A program made the translations under genes and the position numbers. The notes under the pieces were generated by a model. It saw only the letters and a program-made list of their open reading frames with translations. It had not been told where the DNA came from and made no database searches. From Streptomyces antibioticus (GTDB taxonomy: Bacteria > Actinomycetota > Actinomycetes > Streptomycetales > Streptomycetaceae): DNA of 64,000 nt. Location: the NCBI RefSeq assembly GCF_002019855.1, contig NZ_CM007717.1, positions 8,131,750 through 8,195,749 of the forward strand, given 5' to 3'. This document shows, one piece after another, positions 37,163 through 44,570 of the stretch (position 1 is the first letter of the stretch; each line of letters opens with the position of its first letter).

Positions 37163-37774
37163 ATGACCGAGATCGACGCTGCCGCACCGCCGCCCCGCCG
37201 ACGGCGTGGAGCCGCGCGGGAGAAGCTGCTCGCTGCCGCCGCGCGGCGCTTCTATGCGGACGGCGTGTCGGCCACCGGGATCGACGCGATCACCGCCGAG
37301 GCGGGCGTGGCGAAGATGAGCCTGTACAACAACTTCTCCTCCAAGTCCGACCTGGTCATGGCGTACCTGGACGCGCGGCACGAGGAGTGGCTGGACCTGT
37401 ACCGGCGGCGATGGTCGGCCGTGGCCCCGGATCCGCGCCGCGGCGTACTCGCCGTGTTCGACGCCTACGCCGACCACGCCAACTTCGCCTACGAGCACGG
37501 GTTCCGGGGCTGTGGCCTGCTGAACGCCGCCGCCGAACTCCCCGCGGGCGACGAGGGCCGGGCCGTGGTGCGCCGCCACAAGGAGGAGGTCGAGGACCTG
37601 CTCGCCGGACACCTCGAAGAGCTTCTGCCCGACCACCGGGAGCGGGCGCGCGCTACGGCGGAGCACCTGTCGTTCCTGCTGGAAGGGGCGATGGCCCGCG
37701 CGGGCCTGGAGGGCGTGGACACCCGTCTGGAACACGCTCGCTCGATGGCCGCCGATCTCCTGGACCGACTGTGA
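37163..37774 (+). CDS. TetR-family repressor controlling an EamA exporter
   Basis: 203 aa from ATG 37163 (MTEIDAAAPPPRRRRGAARE), preceded by GGGAAGGG. N-terminal HTH: KLLAAAARRFYADGVSATGI, then TAEAGVAKMSLYNNFSSKSDL (residues about 22-65). The ligand domain contains YEHGFRGCGLLNAAAEL. Its stop overlaps the exporter's GTG start by 4 bases, so both form one unit under the palindrome at 37125-37144; the likely inducer is a substrate of the exporter. Confidence 0.92.
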   Translation: MTEIDAAAPPPRRRRGAAREKLLAAAARRFYADGVSATGIDAITAEAGVAKMSLYNNFSSKSDLVMAYLDARHEEWLDLYRRRWSAVAPDPRRGVLAVFDAYADHANFAYEHGFRGCGLLNAAAELPAGDEGRAVVRRHKEEVEDLLAGHLEELLPDHRERARATAEHLSFLLEGAMARAGLEGVDTRLEHARSMAADLLDRL

Positions 37775-38733
37775 AGCACCGCACCGGACACCCGACCGGC
37801 TCGCTGTGCGTCCTCCTGGCGTCGGTGCTGTGGGGCACCACGGGCACCGCCGCGACATTCGCCCCGGACGTGGGCCCACTCGCCATCGGCGCGGTCGCCA
37901 TGGGCCTCGGCGGACTGCTCCAAGCCCTCGTCGCCGCACCGCGCATCCGCCGCGAGTCGGCCGGCCTGCGCGCACGGCGCGGTGCCGTGCTGCTCGGGGC
38001 ACTCGCTGTGGCGATCTACCCGCTGGCCTTCTACAGCTCCATGCACCTCGCCGGCGTCGCCACCGGAACCGTCGTGTCGATCGGCTCGGCCCCCCTCGCC
38101 TCGGCCCTCGTCGAGCGTACCGTCGACGGACGCCGTCTCACGCGCCGTTGGACGACCGGCGCCGCGCTCGGCCTGGCCGGCACGGTGCTGCTGTGCGCGG
38201 CCGAAGCGGCCCACGCGTCCACCGGTGCCGGTGCCGGGGCGGGTTCCGCGGGGGCGACGGTGCTCGGCGTCGGTCTCGGCCTGGTCGCCGGATTCACCTA
38301 CGCCCTCTACTCCTGGGCAGCCCATCGCCTGATCAGCCACGGCGTCGGATCGTCCGCCGCCATGGGCGCCGTATTCGGAATCGGCGGCCTGCTCCTGATG
38401 CCGGTGCTCCTGGCCACCGGCGCGCCACTCCTCGACTCCTGGTCCAACGCGGCCGTCGGCACCTACATGGCCCTCGTCCCGATGTTCCTCGGCTACGTCC
38501 TGTTCGGCTGGGGCCTCGCCCACGTACCGGCGAGCACCGCGACCACCCTCTCCCTGCTCGAACCGGCCGTCGCCGCCGTACTGGCCGTCGTCGTGGTCGG
38601 CGAACGGCTGCCCCTGCCCGGATGGCTCGGCGTCGCCCTGGTCGTCGGCTGCCTCGCCGTACTCACCACACCGGCCGGGGCGCGGCGCCGTTCCCGGACG
38701 ACGTCTGCCGTGGTCGCTGCCGAACACGTCTGA
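37771..38733 (+). CDS. EamA-family (DMT) transporter
   Basis: 320 aa from GTG 37771, overlapping the TetR stop (GTGA). About ten membrane helices in two EamA repeats: SLCVLLASVLWGTTGTAATF begins the first, VLGVGLGLVAGFTYALYSWAAHRL the second, with VPASTATTLSLLEPAVAAVLAVVVVGERLP as the classic EamA signature. Members export metabolites or drugs across the membrane; the substrate is unknown. The C-terminus is a short Arg-rich cytoplasmic tail. Confidence 0.92.
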   Translation: MKHRTGHPTGSLCVLLASVLWGTTGTAATFAPDVGPLAIGAVAMGLGGLLQALVAAPRIRRESAGLRARRGAVLLGALAVAIYPLAFYSSMHLAGVATGTVVSIGSAPLASALVERTVDGRRLTRRWTTGAALGLAGTVLLCAAEAAHASTGAGAGAGSAGATVLGVGLGLVAGFTYALYSWAAHRLISHGVGSSAAMGAVFGIGGLLLMPVLLATGAPLLDSWSNAAVGTYMALVPMFLGYVLFGWGLAHVPASTATTLSLLEPAVAAVLAVVVVGERLPLPGWLGVALVVGCLAVLTTPAGARRRSRTTSAVVAAEHV

Positions 38734-38790
38734 GTGTCGCGAGCGCGCGCAGGGGTACCGGGGAAGCCGATCCCGCTCACGGAGGTTGGA

Positions 38791-39417
38791 ATGGCACTGC
38801 GTTTCCTGCCCAGGACGGCTTGGCGTGACTGGCGGCGGCCCCGCAACCTGCGCGTCCCGCTCCACTCGACGGACGTGGCCGACGCGGACCGACGCTTCCT
38901 GCTGCTCGGCCTGCTCCCGCTGTGGGTCGCGCCCGGGCTCGCCGACTGGTGGATGCACCGCCGCACCGACATCGAACACACCAGCGGCACCAAGGAGTCC
39001 GCGGTGCACGCGCTGATGATGACCGAGGCCGGCGTCCCGGTGCTGCTGGGCCTGCTCGCCCGCGTCAATCCCTTCGTGCTCACCGTGATGGGCGGCGCGG
39101 CCGTCGCGCACGGAGCCACGGCCGTCTGGGACGTCACGCTGGCCACCGGCGAACGCGAGATCCGGCCGATCGAACAGCACATCCACAGCTTCCTCGAAGT
39201 GCTCCCGCTCACGGCCCTGGCGTTCACGGCCTGCCTCCACGCCGACCAGGTCCGCGCCACCCTCCGCGGCGGCCCCGGCCCCCAGGACTGGCGCCTCCTC
39301 CCCAAGGAACGACCGCTGCCCGGCCCCTACCTGGCGGCCCTCGCGGCAATCGTGACGGCGGGCGTCGCCCTCCCGTACGCGGAGGAGCTACGACGCTGTC
39401 TGCGGGCGCGGGGGTAG
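38791..39417 (+). CDS. Conserved membrane protein of unknown function
   Basis: 208 aa from ATG 38791 (MALRFLPRTAWRDWRRPRNL), preceded by GGAGG. It has roughly four to five hydrophobic segments (FLLLGLLPLWVAPGLADWWM, GVPVLLGLLARVNPFVLTVMGG, EVLPLTALAFTACL, YLAALAAIVTAGVAL) and conserved His/Asp in WWMHRRTDIEHTSGTKE, which could bind metal. No named family is assigned. Confidence 0.78.
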   Translation: MALRFLPRTAWRDWRRPRNLRVPLHSTDVADADRRFLLLGLLPLWVAPGLADWWMHRRTDIEHTSGTKESAVHALMMTEAGVPVLLGLLARVNPFVLTVMGGAAVAHGATAVWDVTLATGEREIRPIEQHIHSFLEVLPLTALAFTACLHADQVRATLRGGPGPQDWRLLPKERPLPGPYLAALAAIVTAGVALPYAEELRRCLRARG

Positions 39418-39754
39418 GGGCGCCGTCGCGAAGAGGTTCAGTCCTCGCCCCTGATGACGTTCGAGTGAGCTGGAGCCTGGGGCGCCGCGCACTTCTCGTC
39501 GGGCTCGACCGCGGACAGACACGTGCGTATACCTCGACCGGCGCGCACCTCTCGGGCCTCCGCCCAGCCGGTCCTGGCCACGATCAAGGGCTTCTTCCGG
39601 GCGGCATGCGTGATCACGGCACTTCACTTCTTCCTGCGTCTCTGCGTCGAGCGTCTCGACCTGCGGTGTGAAGCGCCCCGAGTTCCCCTGTGGGCCCACA
39701 CGAAACCGTTCCTGTTCTGCTGTACACCGGGCCACAGACCTCAGCCCGAGCGGG
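39418..39754. other. Gene-free stretch
   Basis: 337 bases between convergent genes. Short frames on both strands have mixed third-position composition and no ribosome binding sites. I see no promoter, hairpin or recognisable remnant, though the lower GC bias suggests decayed or foreign sequence. Confidence 0.4.
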
Positions 39755-40156
39755 TCAGTTCAGCAAGGTGACCGAGTAGTCGAGCGTGGTGCCGGTGACG
39801 GTGTACGTCGCCGTCTGGCCGTTGTCGCAGTACGAGACATAGGAGTTGCCGTAGTTGGATGTCCCGCCCGTGGCCCGCACGAAGGGGCGGACTTCGGTCC
39901 CCTCGGGGAACGACGTGGTGTTCAGATCGATCGTTCGGGTCTGATTGATCGGGTAGGCGTCGGTCGACGCGGACTGCTCACCGGTGCGCGTGCTCGCCGA
40001 CCACGAGAGCACGAAGCCCGCGTTGTTGACCACGGCCAACTTCTGCACGCAGGGCTCGGCCTGCGCAGACGCGGCCTCGGCCTGCGCGGCGGGCACGACG
40101 CCGAGCGCCAGGACGCCGACCGCGGGGAGCGCTGCGCGGTACAAGACTCGGAACAT
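39755..40156 (-). CDS. Small secreted protein
   Basis: 133 aa with a Sec signal peptide (MFRVLYRAALPAVGVLALGV, cleavage near AAQAEA). The mature protein is all beta: CVQKLAVVNNAGFVLSWSAS, TRTIDLNTTSFPEGTEVRPF, VSYCDNGQTATYTVTGTTLDYSVTLLN, with two cysteines likely in a disulfide. It resembles the small secreted beta-sandwich proteins common in streptomycetes. The function is unknown. Confidence 0.78.
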   Translation of the reverse strand: MFRVLYRAALPAVGVLALGVVPAAQAEAASAQAEPCVQKLAVVNNAGFVLSWSASTRTGEQSASTDAYPINQTRTIDLNTTSFPEGTEVRPFVRATGGTSNYGNSYVSYCDNGQTATYTVTGTTLDYSVTLLN

Positions 40157-40319
40157 GTGGTCCTCTTCCTCAAGCGACTAAAGCGACTAAGGCGACGAAC
40201 GCGCCGACGGCCGTTCCGTCGGCGACGCACCCGCGAGTACCCGGCTGACCCCTCGGCACCGCCCGCCCCAGCCGCCGACGTCCACAACAGGCCATGACCG
40301 TGCCCGGCCGCGAGGCCAC

Positions 40320-40790
40320 GTCGTAGCAGGTGGACAGAGCCCGCGTTCGCCGGCCGCATGGCGAGATCCGCGAGGACCAGCATCGGCACCCGGTCGATCA
40401 TCTCTGCGAGCAGCCCGCACAGTTGGCTGAACGGCACAGGTGCCCGGGCCACAAGCCGTGGCCACGCGGTCGATCCCGCCGTTGCAGCCGGCGCTGACGT
40501 TGACGGCATGAGCCGGCCGGAAGCCGAGGACGGTCTCCACCTCGGGCTCGTCCGCGTGCTCGGCCTCGAAGGTGTTCTCGTCGCCGACACCCGGTCCCAT
40601 CAGGTAGACCAGGAAGGGCCGACGCCAGTCCTCGCGCTGCGGATGGAAACCCACGAGGGCGTTGAGGGCCTCGTCCGAAGGGGCGTTGCCGCTGAGGACG
40701 AGCGGGAACGGCTTGCGCCGGTCCTCCTCCCGCCGGTCCTCGACGCCCAGTCGTTCCGCGGGCACATTGACGTCGTAGAACCCGGGCCGC
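40320..40790 (-). pseudogene. Frameshifted hypothetical gene
   Basis: One minus frame (about 40790 to 40450) reads as a good protein: RERPGFYDVNVPAERLGVED, then KPFPLVLSGNAPSDEALNAL, LVYLMGPGVGDENTFEAEHA and GFRPAHAVNVSAGCNGGIDR. It then becomes Arg/Gly-rich junk, while the neighbouring frame takes over with LVARAPVPFSQLCGLLAEMI and DRVPMLVLADLAMRPANAGS to about 40325. This is the pattern of a single frameshift near 40440-40450. No credible start codon was found, and the ends are approximate. The family is not recognised (DUF6368-like is a guess). Confidence 0.45.
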
Positions 40791-41034
40791 TCTCGTCGCA
40801 GCCCGCTTCCGGCTGCCCGGCGCCCGTACGGAGGACGACTCCGTCCTCACCTCCTGAAGCCGGTGGACCGGCCGTATCGGCCTCCGCTTGCCCGGGCGCA
40901 GTCACCGGTCAGGGTGCAATCCGCCCCCGCCGCGCGCGTTCGACCGGGTCGGCGAGCGCCCGCCGCCTAGCGTGAGCCGGGAACGATCCGGGCGGACCGC
41001 CGTCGGGATCCGGACCCTACGGAGGTAGCTGACA

Positions 41035-41586
41035 ATGACCGCCGCACTCTCTGAGCTGACCGGTGACTACGTCCTCGACCCGACCCACACCCGGATCGGG
41101 TTCGTCGCCCGCCACGCCATGGTCACCAAGGTGCGCGGCGCCTTCCACGAGTTCGAGGGCACCGCGCACCTGGACGGCGCCGACCCGGCCAAGTCCACCG
41201 CCGAGGTGGTCATCAAGGCCAAGAGCATCGACACCGGCGTCGAACAGCGCGACCAGCACCTGCGCACCAACGACTTCCTGGACGCGCCCAACTTCCCCGA
41301 CATCACGTTCCGCACCACCGGGGTCGTGAAGAAGTCCGACGCGGAGTACCAGGTCACGGGCGACCTCACCGTCAAGGACACCACCAAGCCGGTCACCATC
41401 GACTTCGAGTACACCGGCAACGCCGTCGACCCCTACGGCAACCAGCGCGTCGGTCTCGAAGGCTCGGTGACCATCTCCCGCAAGGAGTTCGGCGTCTCCT
41501 GGAACGCGGCCCTGGAAGGCGGCGGCGTCCTGGTCGGCGACAAGGTCGTCCTGGAGTTCGACATCTCCGCGATCAAGCAGGCCTGA
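41035..41586 (+). CDS. YceI-family lipid-binding protein
   Basis: 183 aa without signal peptide. YceI-fold landmarks: YVLDPTHTRIGFVARHAMVTKVRGAFHEFEG, IDTGVEQRDQHLRTNDFLDAPNFPDITF and GDLTVKDTTKPVTIDFEY. YceI proteins are lipocalin-like barrels that bind polyisoprenoid or amphiphilic molecules. GGAGGT precedes the ATG. It stands alone and has a hairpin terminator downstream. Confidence 0.94.
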   Translation: MTAALSELTGDYVLDPTHTRIGFVARHAMVTKVRGAFHEFEGTAHLDGADPAKSTAEVVIKAKSIDTGVEQRDQHLRTNDFLDAPNFPDITFRTTGVVKKSDAEYQVTGDLTVKDTTKPVTIDFEYTGNAVDPYGNQRVGLEGSVTISRKEFGVSWNAALEGGGVLVGDKVVLEFDISAIKQA

Positions 41587-41643
41587 CGACGACGCCGCCG
41601 ACGTCGTACCGCTGGACCGGCCGGGCGATCTGCCGCGGCATCA

Positions 41644-41673
41644 CGGGCCGGGACGAACGGTCGCCCCGGCCCG
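41644..41673 (+). terminator. Hairpin downstream of the YceI gene
   Basis: 9-bp perfect arms (cgggccggg / cccggcccg) with a 12-base loop, 57 bases after the stop codon and before a convergent gene. Confidence 0.65.
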
Positions 41674-41745
41674 CGGAGAGAGGGTGGTTCGTTCATGACC
41701 ACCGCTGCGCACGACGTCCATCGCGGTGCCGGGGGTCGACTCGGC

Positions 41746-42639
41746 TCAGGGAAGGGGCGTCCCGCCGGTGGCGTTGACGATCTCCCCGGTGATGTAACCG
41801 GCCTGGGGCGAGGCGAGGAAGACGTAGGCAGGTGCCATCTCCGCAGGCTGGGCCGGCCGCCCCAGGGGGGACTGCTCCCCGAACGTCGTGGTGTCCGGCA
41901 TGGTGGCGGGGATCAGCGGTGTCCAGACCGGGCCGGGTGCCACGGCGTTCACGCGGATGCCGCGCTCGGCGACCATCTGGGCGAGGCCGTGGGTGAAGGA
42001 GATGATCGCCGACTTCGTCATGGCGTAGTCCAGGAGGTGGGGGCTGGGCTGGTAGCCCTGGACGGAGGTCGTGTTGATGACCGATCCACCGCGCGGCATA
42101 TGGGCGAGGGCCCTGCGGGTGAGCCAGAACATCCCGTAGAGGTTGGTCTTCACCACCCGGTCGAACTGCTCCGTGGTGATCGCCTCGATCCCGTCGGGCT
42201 GGGACATCTGGTAGGCGGCGTTGTTGACGAGGATGTCCACGCGCCCCAGCTCGCTCACCGCCCGGTCGATGAGACCGTCGCACCGGGCCTCGTCCCGGAT
42301 GTCGCACTCCACGGCCACGGCGGTACGCCCTGCCGCACGGATCAGTCGCGCGGTCTCCTCCGCCTCCTTCGCTTCCTCGGCCAGATGGGTGAAGACAACG
42401 TCGGCGCCCTCCCGTGCGAAGGCCAGGCACACGGCCCTGCCGATCCCGGAGTCACCACCGGTGACCACGGCCGCCCGGTCCAGGAGCGTCTCGTGGCCCT
42501 GGTAGGAATCCTCCCCGTGATCCGGCCGCGGCTCCATCTCCTCGGTCCGGCCGGGATGCTCCTGCCCCTGGTCGGGAAGCGGGGTTCCGGGGTGGCGTGT
42601 GACGGGGTCGGGAACGCGGTCCGTGTCCTGGGTGGGCAT
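41746..42639 (-). CDS. SDR-family oxidoreductase
   Basis: 297 aa from ATG 42639, preceded by an ideal GGAGGAG. A 45-residue hydrophilic N-terminal extension (PDQGQEHPGRTEEMEPRPDHGEDSYQGHETL) precedes the Rossmann fold. Cofactor motif VVTGGDSGIGRAV, NNAA (LVNNAAYQ), catalytic Ser in NTTSVQGYQPSPHLLDYAMTKS with YxxxK (YAMTK), and PGPVWTPLIPATM. The extension and sequence match the subgroup related to B. subtilis YhdF/YhxC general-stress dehydrogenases. The substrate is unknown. Confidence 0.93.
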   Translation of the reverse strand: MPTQDTDRVPDPVTRHPGTPLPDQGQEHPGRTEEMEPRPDHGEDSYQGHETLLDRAAVVTGGDSGIGRAVCLAFAREGADVVFTHLAEEAKEAEETARLIRAAGRTAVAVECDIRDEARCDGLIDRAVSELGRVDILVNNAAYQMSQPDGIEAITTEQFDRVVKTNLYGMFWLTRRALAHMPRGGSVINTTSVQGYQPSPHLLDYAMTKSAIISFTHGLAQMVAERGIRVNAVAPGPVWTPLIPATMPDTTTFGEQSPLGRPAQPAEMAPAYVFLASPQAGYITGEIVNATGGTPLP

Positions 42640-42659
42640 GGCACTCCTCCTTACGGCGG

Positions 42660-42911
42660 TCAGCCCGCGGCGGGGAACGGCGCCGCCTTGAGCGAACGGG
42701 CGAGGTGGACGGTGTTCGCGGCGAGGGCGGCCGTGGTGGCGGCCGTCTCCTGGGGCGTCTCGTCCAGGTCCTGGTAGTCGATGCCCCGCATCGCCTCCCC
42801 GACCCAGTAGGTGACCGCGTTCGGCGCGAGCGAGAAGCCGACGTCGTTCAAGCCCTGGAACAGGTCGGCGCTGACCTTGTGGGCTGGGGGCCGGGTACCC
42901 GAACGCCACTT
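42660..42911 (-). pseudogene. C-terminal remnant of a flavodoxin-type NAD(P)H oxidoreductase
   Basis: The frame ending at 42660 encodes HKVSADLFQGLNDVGFSLAP, NAVTYWVGEAMRGIDYQDLD and VHLARSLKAAPFPAAG, which I recognise as the C-terminal third of WrbA/flavodoxin-family reductases. Upstream the homology stops near 42885 and an in-frame TAG (42912-42914) closes the frame, so the FMN-binding two thirds are missing. It lies 20 bases upstream of the SDR gene on the same strand; the intact gene probably formed an operon with it. Confidence 0.65.
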
Positions 42912-42943
42912 CTATGCACTACCCGATGGGTCAGGATTGCGGC

Positions 42944-43110
42944 ATGGCGACGTGGTTCCGTACCTACTACGAGGACGAAGATCTGTGGCTGTACTCGCCG
43001 AAGGCCGCACATGGCCCATGGCCGACGGGCAGGACCAGTCGCAGGTCACCGAGATCCCCGCGGAGGAGTTCGAGCGGCTGTGGACTGAAGCACGGCTGGC
43101 TCTGACCTGA
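42944..43110 (+). pseudogene. Collapsed small conserved gene (MATWFRTYYEDEDLWLY family)
   Basis: From ATG 42944 one frame reads MATWFRTYYEDEDLWLYSPK and soon degenerates; the +1 frame then ends DGQDQSQVTEIPAEEFERLW-TEARLALT at TGA 43108-43110. From memory, both pieces match the two ends of a common Streptomyces hypothetical protein of about 100 residues. The middle is missing and the frames do not agree, so this is an internal deletion with frameshift around 43000-43035. Confidence 0.6.
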
Positions 43111-43124
43111 CAGGCCGGGACAGT

Positions 43125-43379
43125 GTGCGGCCCGAATACCTTCCAACGCGAGGCAGTTGGTTGCGGCCCGCCCTGGCCGGCGCCGGCGTCCAGCCGACCG
43201 CCCGTGCGTGGGCGGTCACGGACGCGCGCATCCTCGGGACGTCCGTGATCGGGCGGCCGATCACGGTGGAGACGTCGGGCCTGCAGGGCGCCCGGGGCAC
43301 GATGTACCGGGGCAGGGTCGTGTGGGGCGGGACGCTCACGCGCCACGTCCTGGAGAAGGCGTCGCTGTGTTTCCCGTGA
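43125..43379 (+). CDS. Doubtful small ORF, possibly a gene fragment
   Basis: 84 codons from GTG 43125. From about 43160 onward nearly every third base is G or C (ITVETSGLQGARGTMYRGRV), which suggests real coding history, but there is no ribosome binding site, no recognised family, and the surrounding 40.3-43.1 kb is full of broken genes. It may be the tail of a deleted gene. The rest of the 43111-43465 stretch shows nothing. Confidence 0.3.
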   Translation: MRPEYLPTRGSWLRPALAGAGVQPTARAWAVTDARILGTSVIGRPITVETSGLQGARGTMYRGRVVWGGTLTRHVLEKASLCFP

Positions 43380-43465
43380 AGGCCGGCGGGGCGCAGGCCA
43401 CGGATCCGCCTGATGCCTGAGATCGTCCGCGCTCCCGCCGGCCCGCTCAGCAGACCGTGGAGCGA

Positions 43466-44458
43466 TCAGGCACCCGAGCCCGACCGTCGCGTGCGGATCA
43501 CGAGCACCGCTCCCGCCGCGACCGCCAGTGCGGCCGCACCCCCGAGGGCCGCGGTCCGCGTCGTGGTGCCGGTCTTCGCCAGGCTCGGGCGGTTGTCGTG
43601 GGCGGCCTGGAGGATCAGGTGGGTGACGGCGTCGGGGTTGGTCTCCAGGACCGCGTGCGGGGCGTCGACCTCGACCGTGGTGGAGCCGGCGCGCTTGGCC
43701 ATGTAGCGCAGGTTCTCCGTGCCGATCGTGCGGTCGTCCGTGGCCACGAGGTACCAGGACGGGATCGTCTTCCACGCGGCGGCCTTGGAGGGCTCGGCGC
43801 CCGCCACCGGGGTGACCGGGCGCTGGGAGGCGGCCAGGACGGCGGCCTTGGCCTTGTCGAGCCGGTCGCTCAGGAACACGTCGCTGAACTTGTCGGGCTT
43901 GATGTAGAGGTCGACGTCGGTGGGCCCGGAGCCGAGCGGAACCGCGTCGAGGGCTGTGGGCAGCGGCGCGTCGGGGTCGTCCGAGAGGTGGCTTCCCGGG
44001 AACTTCGCGGCCAGCTTGAGCGTGTCCTCGCCCTTGTCCGGCACGAAGGCCGCGATGTAGACGAGGGACTTGACGTTCGGGTTCCCGGCGGCGGCGTTGG
44101 TGATGACCGCGCCGCCGTAGGAGTGGCCGACGAGGACGATCGGGCCCTTGATCGTCTTCAGGCGGGCGGCGATGTAGGCGGCGTCGCCGGAGAGGCTCCG
44201 CAGCGGGTTGGCCGTGGCGACCACGGGATACCCCTGCGCCCGCAGGCTCTCGCTGACCTCGTTCCAGCCGGAGGCGTCCGCCCACGCTCCGTGCACGAGG
44301 ACGACCGTCGGCTTGCCGCTGTCCTGGGACTCGGCACTGCCGCCACCGCGCTCGGACGCCACGGCTGTGCCGGCCGTGGCGACCGCGAGGACTGCCGCAG
44401 GCAGGAGCGCCGCAGGCGCGAGGATCCGGTGGGTGAGGGGGGAGCGTATGAGCTTCAT
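43466..44458 (-). CDS. Wall-anchored alpha/beta hydrolase with LAKTG sorting signal
   Basis: 330 aa from ATG 44458 (MKLIRSPLTHRILAPAALLP), with a signal peptide ending near TAVASE. The hydrolase domain has VVLVHGAWADASGWNEV (oxyanion region), nucleophile Ser in GHSYGG, Asp in VATDDRTIG and catalytic His in VEVDAPHAVL. The C-terminus carries LAKTG (residues 293-297, bases 43568-43582), then a hydrophobic helix and RTRRSGSGA tail, the three-part signal used by class E sortases that prefer LAxTG. It should be displayed on the cell wall. The family (AB-hydrolase_6/esterase-like) gives no substrate. It is divergent from the kinase gene. Confidence 0.9.
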   Translation of the reverse strand: MKLIRSPLTHRILAPAALLPAAVLAVATAGTAVASERGGGSAESQDSGKPTVVLVHGAWADASGWNEVSESLRAQGYPVVATANPLRSLSGDAAYIAARLKTIKGPIVLVGHSYGGAVITNAAAGNPNVKSLVYIAAFVPDKGEDTLKLAAKFPGSHLSDDPDAPLPTALDAVPLGSGPTDVDLYIKPDKFSDVFLSDRLDKAKAAVLAASQRPVTPVAGAEPSKAAAWKTIPSWYLVATDDRTIGTENLRYMAKRAGSTTVEVDAPHAVLETNPDAVTHLILQAAHDNRPSLAKTGTTTRTAALGGAAALAVAAGAVLVIRTRRSGSGA

Positions 44459-44570
44459 GGTCACTCTTTCGGCGTCGGGAATGCTGCTGACGACGCTGCG
44501 GCTCCCCGCGCACGACAGCAATTCACCGAAGACCACCTGGGTGAAGATCGTCAGACGTAGAGTGACGGTC

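Noticed and set aside
39388..39735. Possible small gene or insertion-sequence remnant in the 39.4-39.7 kb gap
   Set aside because: Third-position composition is mixed, no transposase motif or terminal inverted repeat was seen, and no ribosome binding site precedes the frame.
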